DNA from: Acidimicrobiaceae bacterium
Lineage (GTDB): Bacteria > Actinomycetota > Acidimicrobiia > Acidimicrobiales > Aldehydirespiratoraceae
Assembly (NCBI GenBank): GCA_002729125.1
Contig: PBTQ01000017.1
Span: 1-34,228 of the forward strand
Length of the DNA: 34,228 bases
Reading direction: 5' to 3'
The notes below the pieces were generated by a model, which was not told the origin of the DNA, did no database searches, and was given only the letters and a program-made list of their open reading frames with translations. Positions 7,103-15,795 of the stretch are shown piece after piece. Both the position numbers and the translations under genes were made by a program. Numbering within the stretch: position 1 is the stretch's first letter; the number at the start of each line of letters is the position of its first letter.

Positions 7103-7948
7103 ATGGGACGCATCCGAAACACCATCGAACTGGCCAAGACCTCCTGGGGCGTGCTCCAGAAGGACCGTGAACTGGTCGTCCTCCCCGTCCTCAGCTTCCT
7201 CGGCGCAGCAATCGTGCTCGCCATCTTCGTCATCCCAGGCATCATGGCGCTCCCCGAGGAAAGCGCGAGCTCGGCGGCTGCGGGCGAGGAACAGGCCCTT
7301 CCCGCCCTGTCGTTGATTCTGTTCGTGATCGGCTCGCTCGCCGCCACGGTCGTCAGCGTCTTCTTCACAGGAGCCCTCGTCGCCGGCGCCCACGAGCGCA
7401 TGAGTGGCGGTGATCCGACCGTCGGCAGCGCTATCAGCCGCGCCACCCAGCGGATTCCCGGCCTCGTGCCCTGGGCGCTGCTCGCCGCCACCGTCGGCAT
7501 GATCATCCAGGCGCTGCGCGAGCGAGCCGGCGCGGTCGGTCAGTTCATCCTTGGCGGCATCGATCTCGCCTGGAACGTGGCGTCGTTTCTCACCATCCCA
7601 GCGATCGTGATCGACGACAAGGGACCAATCGACGGCTTCAAGTCGTCGGCCGGCCTCCTCCGTCAGACCTGGGGCGAGAACCTCGCCTCGCAGGTTGGGT
7701 TTGGCCTGGTCGGCTTCGTCGCAGTGATCCCCGCGATCGTGCTTATCGCGATCGCCGCCGCGCTGAACGTCACGGCGTTCCTCGTGGTTGCTTTCATCAT
7801 CGCCGCCGCGTGGATTGCGCTCGTCCTCGCCGTGATCAGCGCTCTCGGTGGCATCTTCAAGGCCGCTCTCTACCTTTACGCCACCCGGGGTCAGGCCCCG
7901 GAAGGCTTCGAGGGGGCCAACCTCGGCGGGACCTTCACCCGCCGCTGA
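7103..7948 (+). CDS. DUF6159-like polytopic membrane protein
   Basis: A 281-residue integral membrane protein. A short amphipathic N-terminus (TIELAKTSWGVLQKDRELVVLPVLS) precedes about six hydrophobic segments, at roughly 30-50, 72-95, 128-145, 155-172, 200-225 and 228-255. The opening pattern, with a lone Trp followed by LPVLS, resembles actinobacterial and archaeal DUF6159 proteins; that match is from memory. No catalytic motif is visible and the function is unknown. It stops 3 bases before the end of the convergent topoisomerase gene. Confidence 0.75.
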   Translation: MGRIRNTIELAKTSWGVLQKDRELVVLPVLSFLGAAIVLAIFVIPGIMALPEESASSAAAGEEQALPALSLILFVIGSLAATVVSVFFTGALVAGAHERMSGGDPTVGSAISRATQRIPGLVPWALLAATVGMIIQALRERAGAVGQFILGGIDLAWNVASFLTIPAIVIDDKGPIDGFKSSAGLLRQTWGENLASQVGFGLVGFVAVIPAIVLIAIAAALNVTAFLVVAFIIAAAWIALVLAVISALGGIFKAALYLYATRGQAPEGFEGANLGGTFTRR

Positions 7949-7951
7949 CGC

Positions 7952-10042
7952 TCAGACGTCGAGGGTCGAGGTATCGACCAGCGCTGAATTCTTCACAAGG
8001 AAGTCGCGCCGAACACCGACATCGTTGCCCATCAGGACATCGAACATCGTCGCCGCGTCTTTCGCCTGCTTGGCATCGTCCATCGTCAGGCGTTTCAGGG
8101 TGCGGGTGGCGGGATCGAGTGCACAGTGGCGGAGTTCGTCAACGTTCATCTCGCCGAGGCCCTTGAAGCGCTGCCACTTGATGTTCTCGCGCTTGCGGTT
8201 GCCCTTGCAGAGTTCGTCGGTGATGGCCTCGCGCTCTTCGTCGGTGTACACCCGGTAGATCTGATCGCCGACCTTGGTGGTGTAGAGCGGCGGCTGCGCG
8301 GCGTACACGTTGCCCGCTTCGAGCATCGGCTTCATGTACTCGTGGATCAAGGTGAGCAGCAGGCAACGGATGTGGCTGCCGTCGACATCGGCATCGCACA
8401 GGATCACGATGCGGCCGTAACGGCTGTCGTCGAGGTTGAAGTCGCGGCCAGCGCCGGCGCCAACGGACGTGAACAGGGCCTGGGCCTCGGCGTTGTCGAG
8501 TACCTGCTTTTGGCTGGCCTTGGCCGCATTGACCACCTTGCCCCGTAGCGGCAGGATCGCCATGGTCTCGGAGTCACGACCCCGCTTGGCCGGACCGGCG
8601 GCGGAGTCGCCCTCAACCAGAATGATCTCGGAGTCAGGGCCGTGCTTGCGACAGTCGGCCAGCTTCTCGGGCATGCCGGTCGAGCCGAGCCTTGCGGCCT
8701 TGCGCTTGTTCTCGAGGACCTGCTTGGACGCAACCCGGTTTTGAACCGCGGTGGCGAGCTTGTCGGCGATCGCCTTGACATGGCTGCGTGGACCCCCGCC
8801 CGGCTCGAACCACTCCTTGAGCTGCTCGTACGCGATGCGACGCACGATCGACTCGAGCGCAGGCGTGCCGAGCTCCTGCTTGGTCTGACCGCGGAACTGC
8901 GGCTCGGGGAAGGTGACCTTGATGGCGACGACGAGGCCTTCCTGAACGTCGTCCTTGACCGCCTTGTGCTTGTCTTCCTTCTTGAGCTTCGCCAGCTTGC
9001 GGTTGTCCTTCAAGACGACATTGTTGACCGCCTGCGTGAGCGCCTTGTCGAAGCCAGCCTGATGGGTGCCGCCCTGACTGGTGGGGATCGTGTTGACGAA
9101 GGAGACGATCTCGGTGTCGTAGCCACCCGTCCACCGCAGGGCGACATCAACACGGCACTCGCGCTCTACGTCAGTCATCTTGCCGTTGACGGGAACCTTC
9201 TCGGTGAACGTGTCGATCCCGCTGCACGTGATGATCTGGTTGACCGGGGCACCGGTCGACAGGTGCTCGACGAGATCGGCGAGCCCGCCGCGGCTCACGA
9301 ACGAGAACGGCTCACTGAGCCGGGTGCCCTCACCCGCCCCTGACGCGCTGCGCTTGTCGGTGACGGTGACCTTCATGCCGGGCACAAGGAAACAGGCCTG
9401 GGTGGCGCGCCGACAGATCTCCTCAACATCGATAACTGCGTCGGGATCGAAAATTTCGAAGTCAGGCCAGAACCGCACCCGCGTGCCGGTCTTGTTCTTC
9501 GAGACGCGTTTGGCCTTGACCAGCGCATGGCCCTTCGAGAAGCGGCCGGTGCCGGTCGAACCGTTGGCGAACTGACCTGCAACGCGCTCGTTGAACCCGA
9601 GGACGTGCGTGGCGCCGTCGCGATCGACTTCCGCTACGAGCTTCTGCGCGAGTGCGTTGACGACCGAGGCGCCGACCCCGTGCAGACCGCCCGAAGACGA
9701 GTAGGCACCACCGCCGAACTTGCCGCCGGCGTGAAGCTCGGTGAACACGACCTCGAGCGCCGAGACCTTCTTCCGGGCGTGCAGGTCGATCGGAATGCCT
9801 CGACCGTTGTCGGCGACCTCGATCGACCGGTCGCGATGCAGGGTGATGTCGACCTTGTCGGCGAACCCCGCCGATGCCTCGTCGACGGCATTGTCGATCA
9901 GTTCCCAGACGAGGTGCATGAGACCATCGGAGCCGGTGCCGCCGATGTACATGCCCGGGCGCTTGCGAACGGCCTCCAGCCCTTCGAGGGTCTGGATGGC
10001 ATCGGCGTCGTAGCCCGAGGTGCTGGTCTTCTTCGCAGGCAT
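7952..10042 (-). CDS. type IIA topoisomerase B subunit (ParE/GyrB family)
   Basis: ATP-hydrolysing subunit of a gyrase or topoisomerase IV, 696 residues. The GHKL ATPase is complete: WELIDNAVDE with Glu47 and Asn51, DNGRGIP at 78-84, and GGLHGVG at 118-124. The Toprim domain has Glu477 in EGDSAAG and Asp550/Asp552 in DADVDGSH for metal binding, and the C-terminal QRFKGLGEMN motif is present. The start ATG at 10042 (MPAKKTST) is preferred to an in-frame upstream start. The family N-terminus begins here, and TACGTT (10055-10050) sits 7 nt upstream. The A subunit (parC/gyrA-like) is not in the window, and the gene is not beside recF/dnaN, so it is more likely a topoisomerase IV-type or second B subunit than the main gyrB. 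Confidence 0.93.
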   Translation of the reverse strand: MPAKKTSTSGYDADAIQTLEGLEAVRKRPGMYIGGTGSDGLMHLVWELIDNAVDEASAGFADKVDITLHRDRSIEVADNGRGIPIDLHARKKVSALEVVFTELHAGGKFGGGAYSSSGGLHGVGASVVNALAQKLVAEVDRDGATHVLGFNERVAGQFANGSTGTGRFSKGHALVKAKRVSKNKTGTRVRFWPDFEIFDPDAVIDVEEICRRATQACFLVPGMKVTVTDKRSASGAGEGTRLSEPFSFVSRGGLADLVEHLSTGAPVNQIITCSGIDTFTEKVPVNGKMTDVERECRVDVALRWTGGYDTEIVSFVNTIPTSQGGTHQAGFDKALTQAVNNVVLKDNRKLAKLKKEDKHKAVKDDVQEGLVVAIKVTFPEPQFRGQTKQELGTPALESIVRRIAYEQLKEWFEPGGGPRSHVKAIADKLATAVQNRVASKQVLENKRKAARLGSTGMPEKLADCRKHGPDSEIILVEGDSAAGPAKRGRDSETMAILPLRGKVVNAAKASQKQVLDNAEAQALFTSVGAGAGRDFNLDDSRYGRIVILCDADVDGSHIRCLLLTLIHEYMKPMLEAGNVYAAQPPLYTTKVGDQIYRVYTDEEREAITDELCKGNRKRENIKWQRFKGLGEMNVDELRHCALDPATRTLKRLTMDDAKQAKDAATMFDVLMGNDVGVRRDFLVKNSALVDTSTLDV

Positions 10043-10049
10043 AAGGCCG

Positions 10050-10055
10050 AACGTA
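10050..10055 (-). promoter_or_regulatory. -10 element (TACGTT) of leaderless promoter for topoisomerase gene
   Basis: TACGTT ends 7 nt before ATG 10042. Confidence 0.6.
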
Positions 10056-10104
10056 GCAACGCCGTGTGACGAGGCGGTGGCACCGCCTCGTGCTGACACT
10101 CTGT

Positions 10105-10608
10105 TCAGCCGGGCGCGCCGACGACGACCGTCTTCGAACCGTCGACGCCGTTCATCGCGCACAGCCCGTTCCAGGCCTGCAGGATCGACTGAGCGTCGGT
10201 CACGCCTGTGACCTGGCCGTCGTCGTCAACGTTGACGTTGGCGCCGTGGATGGCGAACCACACGTCGGTCTCGACCTCGTTGTCTTCGGGCACGACCAGC
10301 GTGTGCACCGAATGGGCCGGCTCGTACAGGTACGAGCCAGGCCGGTTGAGATATTCCGGATATTCCTCATAACCCCACGAGCCCGCCAACGTCAGGGCAT
10401 AGACGGGCCCTGTGTGGTAGTGCCGCTGCACTCGATACCCCGCCGGGAAGCGGTTCCGAAGAATCCAGATGCCTTGGTTGAGGTCGACGTGGAGCAGCTT
10501 GATGCCAAGGTCGCCGGCGAAGACCCAGGGGGTGTCATCCTCACCGAGGTGCAGGGCTTCGGTGAGGCCGTGCATCGGGACCATGGGCTGAGGTGCGGTG
10601 TTGGTCAT
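10105..10608 (-). CDS. cupin protein, 2,4'-dihydroxyacetophenone dioxygenase-like
   Basis: A 167-residue single-domain cupin. The metal-binding pattern is H63-Y-H65 in RHYHTG, followed by TLAGSWGYEEYPEYLNRPGSYLYEPAHSVHTL, with His99 and His102 as further candidate ligands. This matches the 2,4'-dihydroxyacetophenone dioxygenase-like family, whose founding member cleaves a C-C bond using non-heme iron. The true substrate here is unknown. ATG 10608 is chosen because AGGG overlaps the stop codon of the upstream acyl-CoA dehydrogenase; a GTG at 10614 is an alternative. The 9-base gap implies co-transcription with that gene. Confidence 0.8.
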   Translation of the reverse strand: MTNTAPQPMVPMHGLTEALHLGEDDTPWVFAGDLGIKLLHVDLNQGIWILRNRFPAGYRVQRHYHTGPVYALTLAGSWGYEEYPEYLNRPGSYLYEPAHSVHTLVVPEDNEVETDVWFAIHGANVNVDDDGQVTGVTDAQSILQAWNGLCAMNGVDGSKTVVVGAPG

Positions 10609-10617
10609 CAGCACACC

Positions 10618-11847
10618 CTAGGAGGCCGAAGCCTGCGGCTTGGGTTCCTTTGGCAGACCCAACACCATCTCGCCGAGAATGTTGCGCTGGACCTGGCTGG
10701 TGCCAGCGTAAATCGTGCCGGCACGGGCGTTGTAGAATGCTCCGAGCCATGAACCCGGGTCGTTCGGTGATCCCGGAGCGTCGGAATGGAAGGCCTTCTT
10801 GGCGCTCGGTTCCGCAATCATCGCGTCGGAGCCGATGACATCGAGAGCCAATTCGGTCAGACGCTTGTGGTACTCGGACCAGTAAAGCTTGAACGCCGAC
10901 TCAGCAGGCCCGGGCTGGGCCCCGCCAAGGAACCGGGTCAGGGTGCCCATGCCGAGATAGCGCATGATCTCGACCTCGATGTAGGTCGAGGCGAGACGGT
11001 CGCGCAGGACCGGGTCGGTGTTGGCGCCGGTCTCTTGGGCCTTCGCTGCCAGCTTCTCCCACTCGGCTTTGAACATGATCGGTTGGGTGGCGGCAGCTTC
11101 ACCGCGCTCGTAGCCGAGCAGGGTCATGGCGACGGCCCAGCCAGCGTTGACCCCACCGATGACGTTGTCCTTGCGGGTGCGGGCATCGGTGAAAAACGTC
11201 TCGTTGAACTCGTCGTCGCCGGAGATCATCGTGATCGGACGGACCTCGACCCCGGGCTGCTCCATCGGGCACAAGACAAACGAGATCCCGCGATGCTTCG
11301 GGGCGTCGGGGTCAGTGCGGCACAGCACGAAGATCCAGTTGGCGTACTGCCCGGCAGAGGTCCAGATCTTCTGACCGTTGATGACCCACTCGTCACCGTC
11401 GAGGACGGCCTTGCAACCAAGCCCGCCGAGGTCGGAGCCAGCGTCGGGCTCCGAGTAGCCCTGGCACCAGACATCCTCGCCGCTGATGATGCGCGGCAGG
11501 AAGTGCGCTTTTTGCTCCTCGGTGCCCCAGTGCAAAATCGTGTTACCGACCATCTGGATCGAGAACGCGTCGTTGCCGGCACCGGTCGGGGCGCCGGCCT
11601 TCTCGAACTCCTCGGCGAGGATCACCTGCTCGAGTTCCGACATGCCACCGCCGCCGTATTCGGTCGGCCACGACGGGGCGAGCAGGCCGTTGGCGGCAAG
11701 CTTCTGCCGCCAATCGGCGGTCCACTCGAAGGCATCCTCCACTGACATCGCGCCGTAGCCAGCCCAGCCGGTCGGGAGGTTTGCGTCGAGGAAGTCCTTA
11801 ATGCGGGTGCGGAAGGCCTCGGCTTCTTCGGTGTACGTGGGATCCAT
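10618..11847 (-). CDS. acyl-CoA dehydrogenase (FadE-like)
   Basis: A flavoprotein that oxidises an acyl-CoA to the 2-enoyl-CoA (409 residues). Visible family motifs are WCQGYSEPDAGSDL at 127-140, the FAD/substrate strand WVINGQKIWTSAGQYANW at 154-171, and IYAGTSQVQRNILGE near 379-393. The usual catalytic Glu of the YEGT motif is replaced by Ala381. Glu247 in LLGYERGE stands where isovaleryl-CoA dehydrogenase carries its alternative base, so the enzyme may still be active. It diverges from the TylF methyltransferase gene with 36 bp between starts. TACCTT (11861-11856) ends 8 nt before the ATG. A cupin gene follows directly. Confidence 0.93.
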   Translation of the reverse strand: MDPTYTEEAEAFRTRIKDFLDANLPTGWAGYGAMSVEDAFEWTADWRQKLAANGLLAPSWPTEYGGGGMSELEQVILAEEFEKAGAPTGAGNDAFSIQMVGNTILHWGTEEQKAHFLPRIISGEDVWCQGYSEPDAGSDLGGLGCKAVLDGDEWVINGQKIWTSAGQYANWIFVLCRTDPDAPKHRGISFVLCPMEQPGVEVRPITMISGDDEFNETFFTDARTRKDNVIGGVNAGWAVAMTLLGYERGEAAATQPIMFKAEWEKLAAKAQETGANTDPVLRDRLASTYIEVEIMRYLGMGTLTRFLGGAQPGPAESAFKLYWSEYHKRLTELALDVIGSDAMIAEPSAKKAFHSDAPGSPNDPGSWLGAFYNARAGTIYAGTSQVQRNILGEMVLGLPKEPKPQASAS

Positions 11848-11855
11848 GAGGCCCG

Positions 11856-11875
11856 AAGGTACCGGGCCGTAGGCT
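11856..11875. promoter_or_regulatory. back-to-back -10 elements between acyl-CoA dehydrogenase and methyltransferase
   Basis: The minus-strand TACCTT is at 11861-11856 and the plus-strand TAGGCT at 11870-11875, separated by 8 bp. Each ends 8 nt before its start codon (11847 and 11884). The two promoters must overlap upstream of their -10 elements. Confidence 0.55.
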
Positions 11876-11883
11876 CTTGCACC

Positions 11884-12717
11884 ATGTCCGCACGAGACCG
11901 ATACGTCGACCTGCTCATGGGGTGCCTCACCCGGGAGTTATTCCTGGACGAAGAGACCCACGACATCGACCTGTCGACGTGGCCCGGACCCGGCACGCCC
12001 GCCGAGGTGAAAGCGGCCCTGCGGACACGTGGTTGGCGCATCACCCACACGGGTGGCGATCCGTCCACACGTCGCGACGCTGCGCTCCGTGGAGAAGGAC
12101 GCGACTGGCCGCCGACGGCGGAAACGATGGTTGGCCGCCAGCGGCTCGAGAACGTCCGCTTGGTGGTCGAGACCGTGCTCGACGAGGGCATACCGGGGGA
12201 TCTGATCGAAACCGGCGTCTGGCGTGGCGGCGTGACCATCCTCATGCGCGGCATGCTCGAGGCCTGGGAAGACACCGAACGACGGGTCTGGGTCGCCGAC
12301 TCGTTCGAGGGGCTTCCTGCGCCGAACATCGGGGCTTACCCCAACGATGCGGGACACGATTTGTCCGGTGTCTCGACGCTCATGGTCGGAGCCGACCAGG
12401 TGCGGGCGAACTTCGATCGGTACGGCCTGCTCGACGATCAGGTGCGCTTCCTGGAGGGATGGTTCGCCGACACATTGGCGGTGGCGCCCATTGAGCAGCT
12501 CGCCATCCTCCGACTCGACGGAGACCTTTACGAGTCGACGATGGACGCGCTCGTACCGCTCTACGACAAGGTCTCCCCCGGTGGCTTTGTCATCATCGAC
12601 GACTACGGCGCCTGGGAACCCTGCCGAAAGGCCGTCGACGACTTCCGAGCGCAGCACGGCATCACCGACGAGATCGTCAAGGTCGACTGGACCGGGGTCT
12701 ACTGGCGCAAGTCCTGA
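11884..12717 (+). CDS. TylF/MycF-family O-methyltransferase
   Basis: A class I SAM-dependent methyltransferase of the macrocin O-methyltransferase (TylF) family, 277 residues, the usual length. SAM motif I is ETGVWRGG at 109-116, followed by VADSFEGLP at 137-145. The metal-dependent catalytic region is LRLDGDLYESTMDAL, with Asp212 and Asp214, and VIIDDYGAW, with Asp239 and Asp240. Family members methylate sugar hydroxyls in natural products or cell-surface glycans; no glycosyltransferase or polyketide gene is near to identify the acceptor. The leaderless start is supported by TAGGCT 8 nt upstream. Confidence 0.9.
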   Translation: MSARDRYVDLLMGCLTRELFLDEETHDIDLSTWPGPGTPAEVKAALRTRGWRITHTGGDPSTRRDAALRGEGRDWPPTAETMVGRQRLENVRLVVETVLDEGIPGDLIETGVWRGGVTILMRGMLEAWEDTERRVWVADSFEGLPAPNIGAYPNDAGHDLSGVSTLMVGADQVRANFDRYGLLDDQVRFLEGWFADTLAVAPIEQLAILRLDGDLYESTMDALVPLYDKVSPGGFVIIDDYGAWEPCRKAVDDFRAQHGITDEIVKVDWTGVYWRKS

Positions 12718-12795
12718 GACCGGCAGCCGTCGCCAACGACAGCAGAGCGAACGCCTACGACGAACCGCCATGCGGTGCCGTCATCAGAAGGCATC

Positions 12796-12801
12796 TACGA
12801 T
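12796..12801 (+). promoter_or_regulatory. possible -10 element (TACGAT) for the enoyl-CoA hydratase/SDR pair
   Basis: TACGAT lies 23 nt before ATG 12825. A strong GAGGGGGAGG ribosome binding site (12811-12820) lies between them. This is one of the few clearly leadered genes here. Confidence 0.5.
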
Positions 12802-12824
12802 CGGCCTGCCGAGGGGGAGGCCGC

Positions 12825-13604
12825 ATGACCGACAAGATCACGCTTGACGTCAACGGTTCGATCGCTACGATCACGAACCGCAACGTCGACAAACACAATG
12901 CGTTCGACGACGAAATGGACACCCAGCTTTTCGCGATCTTCGACGAACTAGCGAGGACCCCAACGGTCCGAGCGATCGTGTGGCGAGGCGAGGGGAAGAG
13001 CTGGTCGTCAGGCCGCGATGTGTCGGCGATCGGCACCAACATGACCGAGATGACCCACCACGAGTTGATGAGCCGGGGTCATGCGGGCATCCAGAAGATC
13101 TGGTCAATCGAAGCGCCCATCGTCGTGGCGATCCAGGGGTGGGCGATCGGTGGCTCATTCCAACGAGCACTGCTGTGCGACATCCGCATCGCTGCCGAGG
13201 ACACCCGCTTCATGCTCCCCGAACTCGCCCACGGCGTTATCCCCGACACCGGCGGCATGGGGGTGCTGTACGAGATGTGCGGCCACGGCCTCGTGAGCGA
13301 CATGGTGTTGACCGGCCGCCGTCTCTCGGCTGACGAGGCGTTGTCGCACGGCATCGTGAGCCGAGTCGTGCCGAACGATGAACTCGACGCAACGGCGCAC
13401 GAGATGGCCGAGAAAATCGCCGCGTCACCCGCCGTGACGGTGAAGTTGGCCCGCAAGGTCATCGCCCACCTGAGCCGCCCGCAGATCTGCACCTCGATGG
13501 AAGACGAGCTGATCTACCAGACGTTCCTGAACAAGTCAGAGGACTTCGCCGAGTTCCGCGCTGCCCGAGCCGAGGAACGCGAACCGAAGTACCGGGGGTC
13601 GTGA
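12825..13604 (+). CDS. enoyl-CoA hydratase/isomerase family protein
   Basis: Crotonase-fold protein of 259 residues acting on CoA thioesters. The oxyanion-hole segment WSSGRDVSAIG (60-70) and the IQGWAIGGSFQRALLCD stretch (103-119) are present. Of the two crotonase catalytic glutamates, the second is kept (Glu133 in FMLPELAHGVIP) while the first is Gln113. It may therefore be an isomerase or another crotonase rather than a true hydratase. A strong ribosome binding site (GAGGGGGAGG) lies 4 nt before ATG 12825. The stop codon overlaps the next start (TGATG), coupling it to the dienoyl-CoA-reductase-like SDR. Together these suggest a role with unsaturated acyl-CoAs. Confidence 0.9.
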   Translation: MTDKITLDVNGSIATITNRNVDKHNAFDDEMDTQLFAIFDELARTPTVRAIVWRGEGKSWSSGRDVSAIGTNMTEMTHHELMSRGHAGIQKIWSIEAPIVVAIQGWAIGGSFQRALLCDIRIAAEDTRFMLPELAHGVIPDTGGMGVLYEMCGHGLVSDMVLTGRRLSADEALSHGIVSRVVPNDELDATAHEMAEKIAASPAVTVKLARKVIAHLSRPQICTSMEDELIYQTFLNKSEDFAEFRAARAEEREPKYRGS

Positions 13605-14485
13605 TGAGTGCGTTCCCCGGCCTCCCAACCCCACCACCGGTCGGGACCAGCGCTCTGCCGGCCGGCACCTTCGAAGGCACGAGCGTGTTCGTCACCGGTG
13701 GCGGAACCGGCCTCGGTAAAGCGATCGCGTCAGAGTTCGCCCGCCTCGGGGCCGACATCGTCATTGCGTCCCGGAAGCCCGAACACCTTGAGGCCGGCGA
13801 ACAGTCCATCACCGATCTCGGCGCCCGGGTCACGACGGTCGAATGCGACATCCGCGACCCCGAATCGATCACGACGGCGTTCGATGCCGCCGAGGCCGCA
13901 TTCGGGATGCCGAGCGTTCTGGTCAACAACGCCGCTGCCAACTTCCCAGTCCCGGCCGAGGACATGTCGCCCAACGCCTGGCGCACCGTCGTCGACATCA
14001 CGCTCAACGGCACCTTCTTCGTCGCCCGAGAATTCGGGCGGCGACACCTCGCCGCCGAGACACCCGCCTCGATCATCAACGTCGGGGCCTCATATGCCTG
14101 GACCGGTGGTCCCGGTTTCGCCCACAGCGCCGCTGCAAAAGCCGGTGTCAAGAACATGGTCGAGACCCTCGCCGTCGAGTGGGGCCCGTACGGCATCCAG
14201 GTCAACGGACTCGTCCCCGGCCTGATGCCCCACGAGGACATGACCGACGACATCCAGGGCAACCTCGTCCGCACCCACGACAAGGACGCTGCCCAACCAG
14301 CATTGCGGGTTGGGCAGCGCCAGGAACTCGGGTGGGCGGCGACGTTCCTCGCCTCCCCCTTCGCTCGCTTCATCTCCGGCCACACGCTCGTGGTCGACGG
14401 CGCCAACTGGCAGCGCCGGAGCCTCACCAACCCCGAGGTCATCACCGTGCGGGACCAGATGGGCAGGGGTCCGTTCGAGCCGTGA
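13604..14485 (+). CDS. SDR, 2,4-dienoyl-CoA reductase-like
   Basis: NADP(H)-dependent short-chain reductase, 293 residues. The cofactor motif TGGGTGLGKA is at 31-40 and NNAAANF at 108-114. The normal YxxxK is absent. Instead Asn135 (LNGTFF), Tyr164 (GASYAWTGG), Ser175 and Lys179 (HSAAAKAG) line up with the Asn-Tyr-Ser-Lys set of mitochondrial/peroxisomal 2,4-dienoyl-CoA reductases. Such enzymes reduce 2,4-dienoyl-CoA during beta-oxidation of unsaturated fatty acids. The ATG at 13604 overlaps the TGA of the preceding crotonase, implying coupled translation. A Pro-rich N-terminal extension of about 20 residues precedes the fold. Confidence 0.88.
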   Translation: MSAFPGLPTPPPVGTSALPAGTFEGTSVFVTGGGTGLGKAIASEFARLGADIVIASRKPEHLEAGEQSITDLGARVTTVECDIRDPESITTAFDAAEAAFGMPSVLVNNAAANFPVPAEDMSPNAWRTVVDITLNGTFFVAREFGRRHLAAETPASIINVGASYAWTGGPGFAHSAAAKAGVKNMVETLAVEWGPYGIQVNGLVPGLMPHEDMTDDIQGNLVRTHDKDAAQPALRVGQRQELGWAATFLASPFARFISGHTLVVDGANWQRRSLTNPEVITVRDQMGRGPFEP

Positions 14486-14581
14486 GTACCCGCTCGGTCA
14501 GGCGACGCTCTGGATCCCAGGGTCGGTGCTGCGGCCCTGACCCGTCGATCGCCCGATCCGGCGGAAGGTTCGGCCAGGCCG

Positions 14582-14587
14582 TACGCT
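14582..14587 (+). promoter_or_regulatory. -10 element (TACGCT) of leaderless promoter for amidohydrolase
   Basis: TACGCT ends 7 nt before ATG 14595. Confidence 0.55.
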
Positions 14588-14594
14588 CTCACCC

Positions 14595-15776
14595 ATGTCC
14601 GATCGCTTCACCCTCGTCTCGGCCGATTGCCACGCCGGCGCCGACCTCCACACGTACCGCGGCTATCTCGAGTCCTCGTACCACGACGACTTCGACGCCT
14701 GGGCCGCCGACTTCTCGAACCCGTGGGAGGACCTCACCGACGAGTCGAAGATCCGCAACTGGGACAACGAGGTGCGTCAGCGCCAGCTCGAGGCCGACGG
14801 CCTCGCCGGCGAAATCGTGTTCCCGAACACCATCCCGCCGTTCTTCCCCTCGGGCCTCCTGGTGTCCGGACCTCCCCGCACCGCTGAGGAACTCGATCAG
14901 CGATGGGCCGGGCTGCGAGCCCACAACCGGTGGCTCGCCGAGTGGTGCGAGGACCTCCCGGGTCGCCGCGCCGGCCTCGCTCAGGTTTTCCCGAACGATG
15001 TCGAGGCATCGGTCATGGAGATCCACTGGGCCGCTGAGCGCGGCCTGAAGGGCATTCTCTTCCCGGCTATCCCACCCGACGCCGACGTCCCGAAGCTGTG
15101 GAGCGACGAGTACGACCCCATCTGGCAGGCGTGCGAGGAGACCGGCCTGTCGGTCAACCAGCACGGCGGTGCCGGTGTGCCCGACTACAGCACCGCCAAG
15201 ATCAAGAACTTCCTGATGATCATGGAGGTGCCGTTCTTCGCGAACCGCAGCCTCTGGCACGTGATCCTCTCCGGCGTTTTCGAACGGTTCCCGAACCTGC
15301 AGTTCGTGATGACCGAGCAACGCACCGGCTGGGTGCCCGAGACGCTCAAGAAGATGGACGGTGTCTGGTGGGCCTTCAACAACGGGGGCGTCGGCGAGCT
15401 GCGCATGGACGGCAACTCGCTCGAACGTTCACCGTCGAGCTACTTCGACACGAACTGCACCATGGGTGCGAGCTTTCCGTCGAGAGACGAGGCCGAGGCC
15501 ATCAAGGAGCTCGGTGTGGGCAACGTGATGTGGGGCTCGGACTATCCGCATCGCGAGGGGACCTACCCCGACTCGGTGGCGTCGTTGCGTCATGTCTTCC
15601 ACGACTGGGAGCCGGCTGATCTCCACGAGCTCTTCGGCGGCACCGCGGCCAAGCTCTACGGCCTCGACATCGAGCCGATGGCTGCGCTGGAGCTCGGCCC
15701 GACAGTCGACGAGATCGCCACGCCGCTCGACGAGATTCCCGACAACCCGTCGATGGCGTTCGGTCGCCGTCTCTGA
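14595..15776 (+). CDS. amidohydrolase-family (amidohydrolase_2) protein
   Basis: A 393-residue TIM-barrel protein of the amidohydrolase-related family (ACMSD-like), whose members decarboxylate or hydrolyse ring-cleavage and similar acids. The late metal/catalytic motif GSDYPH is clear (VMWGSDYPHREG), as are NQHGGAGVP and the YFDTNCT region. The N-terminal metal motif, normally DxHxH, reads ADCHAGAD, keeping His13 but not the second His. Substrate unknown. It has its own leaderless promoter and a 109-base gap after the SDR. A second 393-residue family member lies at 32839-34020. Confidence 0.88.
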   Translation: MSDRFTLVSADCHAGADLHTYRGYLESSYHDDFDAWAADFSNPWEDLTDESKIRNWDNEVRQRQLEADGLAGEIVFPNTIPPFFPSGLLVSGPPRTAEELDQRWAGLRAHNRWLAEWCEDLPGRRAGLAQVFPNDVEASVMEIHWAAERGLKGILFPAIPPDADVPKLWSDEYDPIWQACEETGLSVNQHGGAGVPDYSTAKIKNFLMIMEVPFFANRSLWHVILSGVFERFPNLQFVMTEQRTGWVPETLKKMDGVWWAFNNGGVGELRMDGNSLERSPSSYFDTNCTMGASFPSRDEAEAIKELGVGNVMWGSDYPHREGTYPDSVASLRHVFHDWEPADLHELFGGTAAKLYGLDIEPMAALELGPTVDEIATPLDEIPDNPSMAFGRRL

Positions 15777-15781
15777 GGCCG

Positions 15782-15787
15782 TAGCCT
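15782..15787 (+). promoter_or_regulatory. -10 element (TAGCCT) of leaderless promoter for methyltransferase
   Basis: TAGCCT ends 8 nt before ATG 15796 and begins 5 nt after the amidohydrolase stop codon. Confidence 0.55.
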
Positions 15788-15795
15788 CGGCCGCG

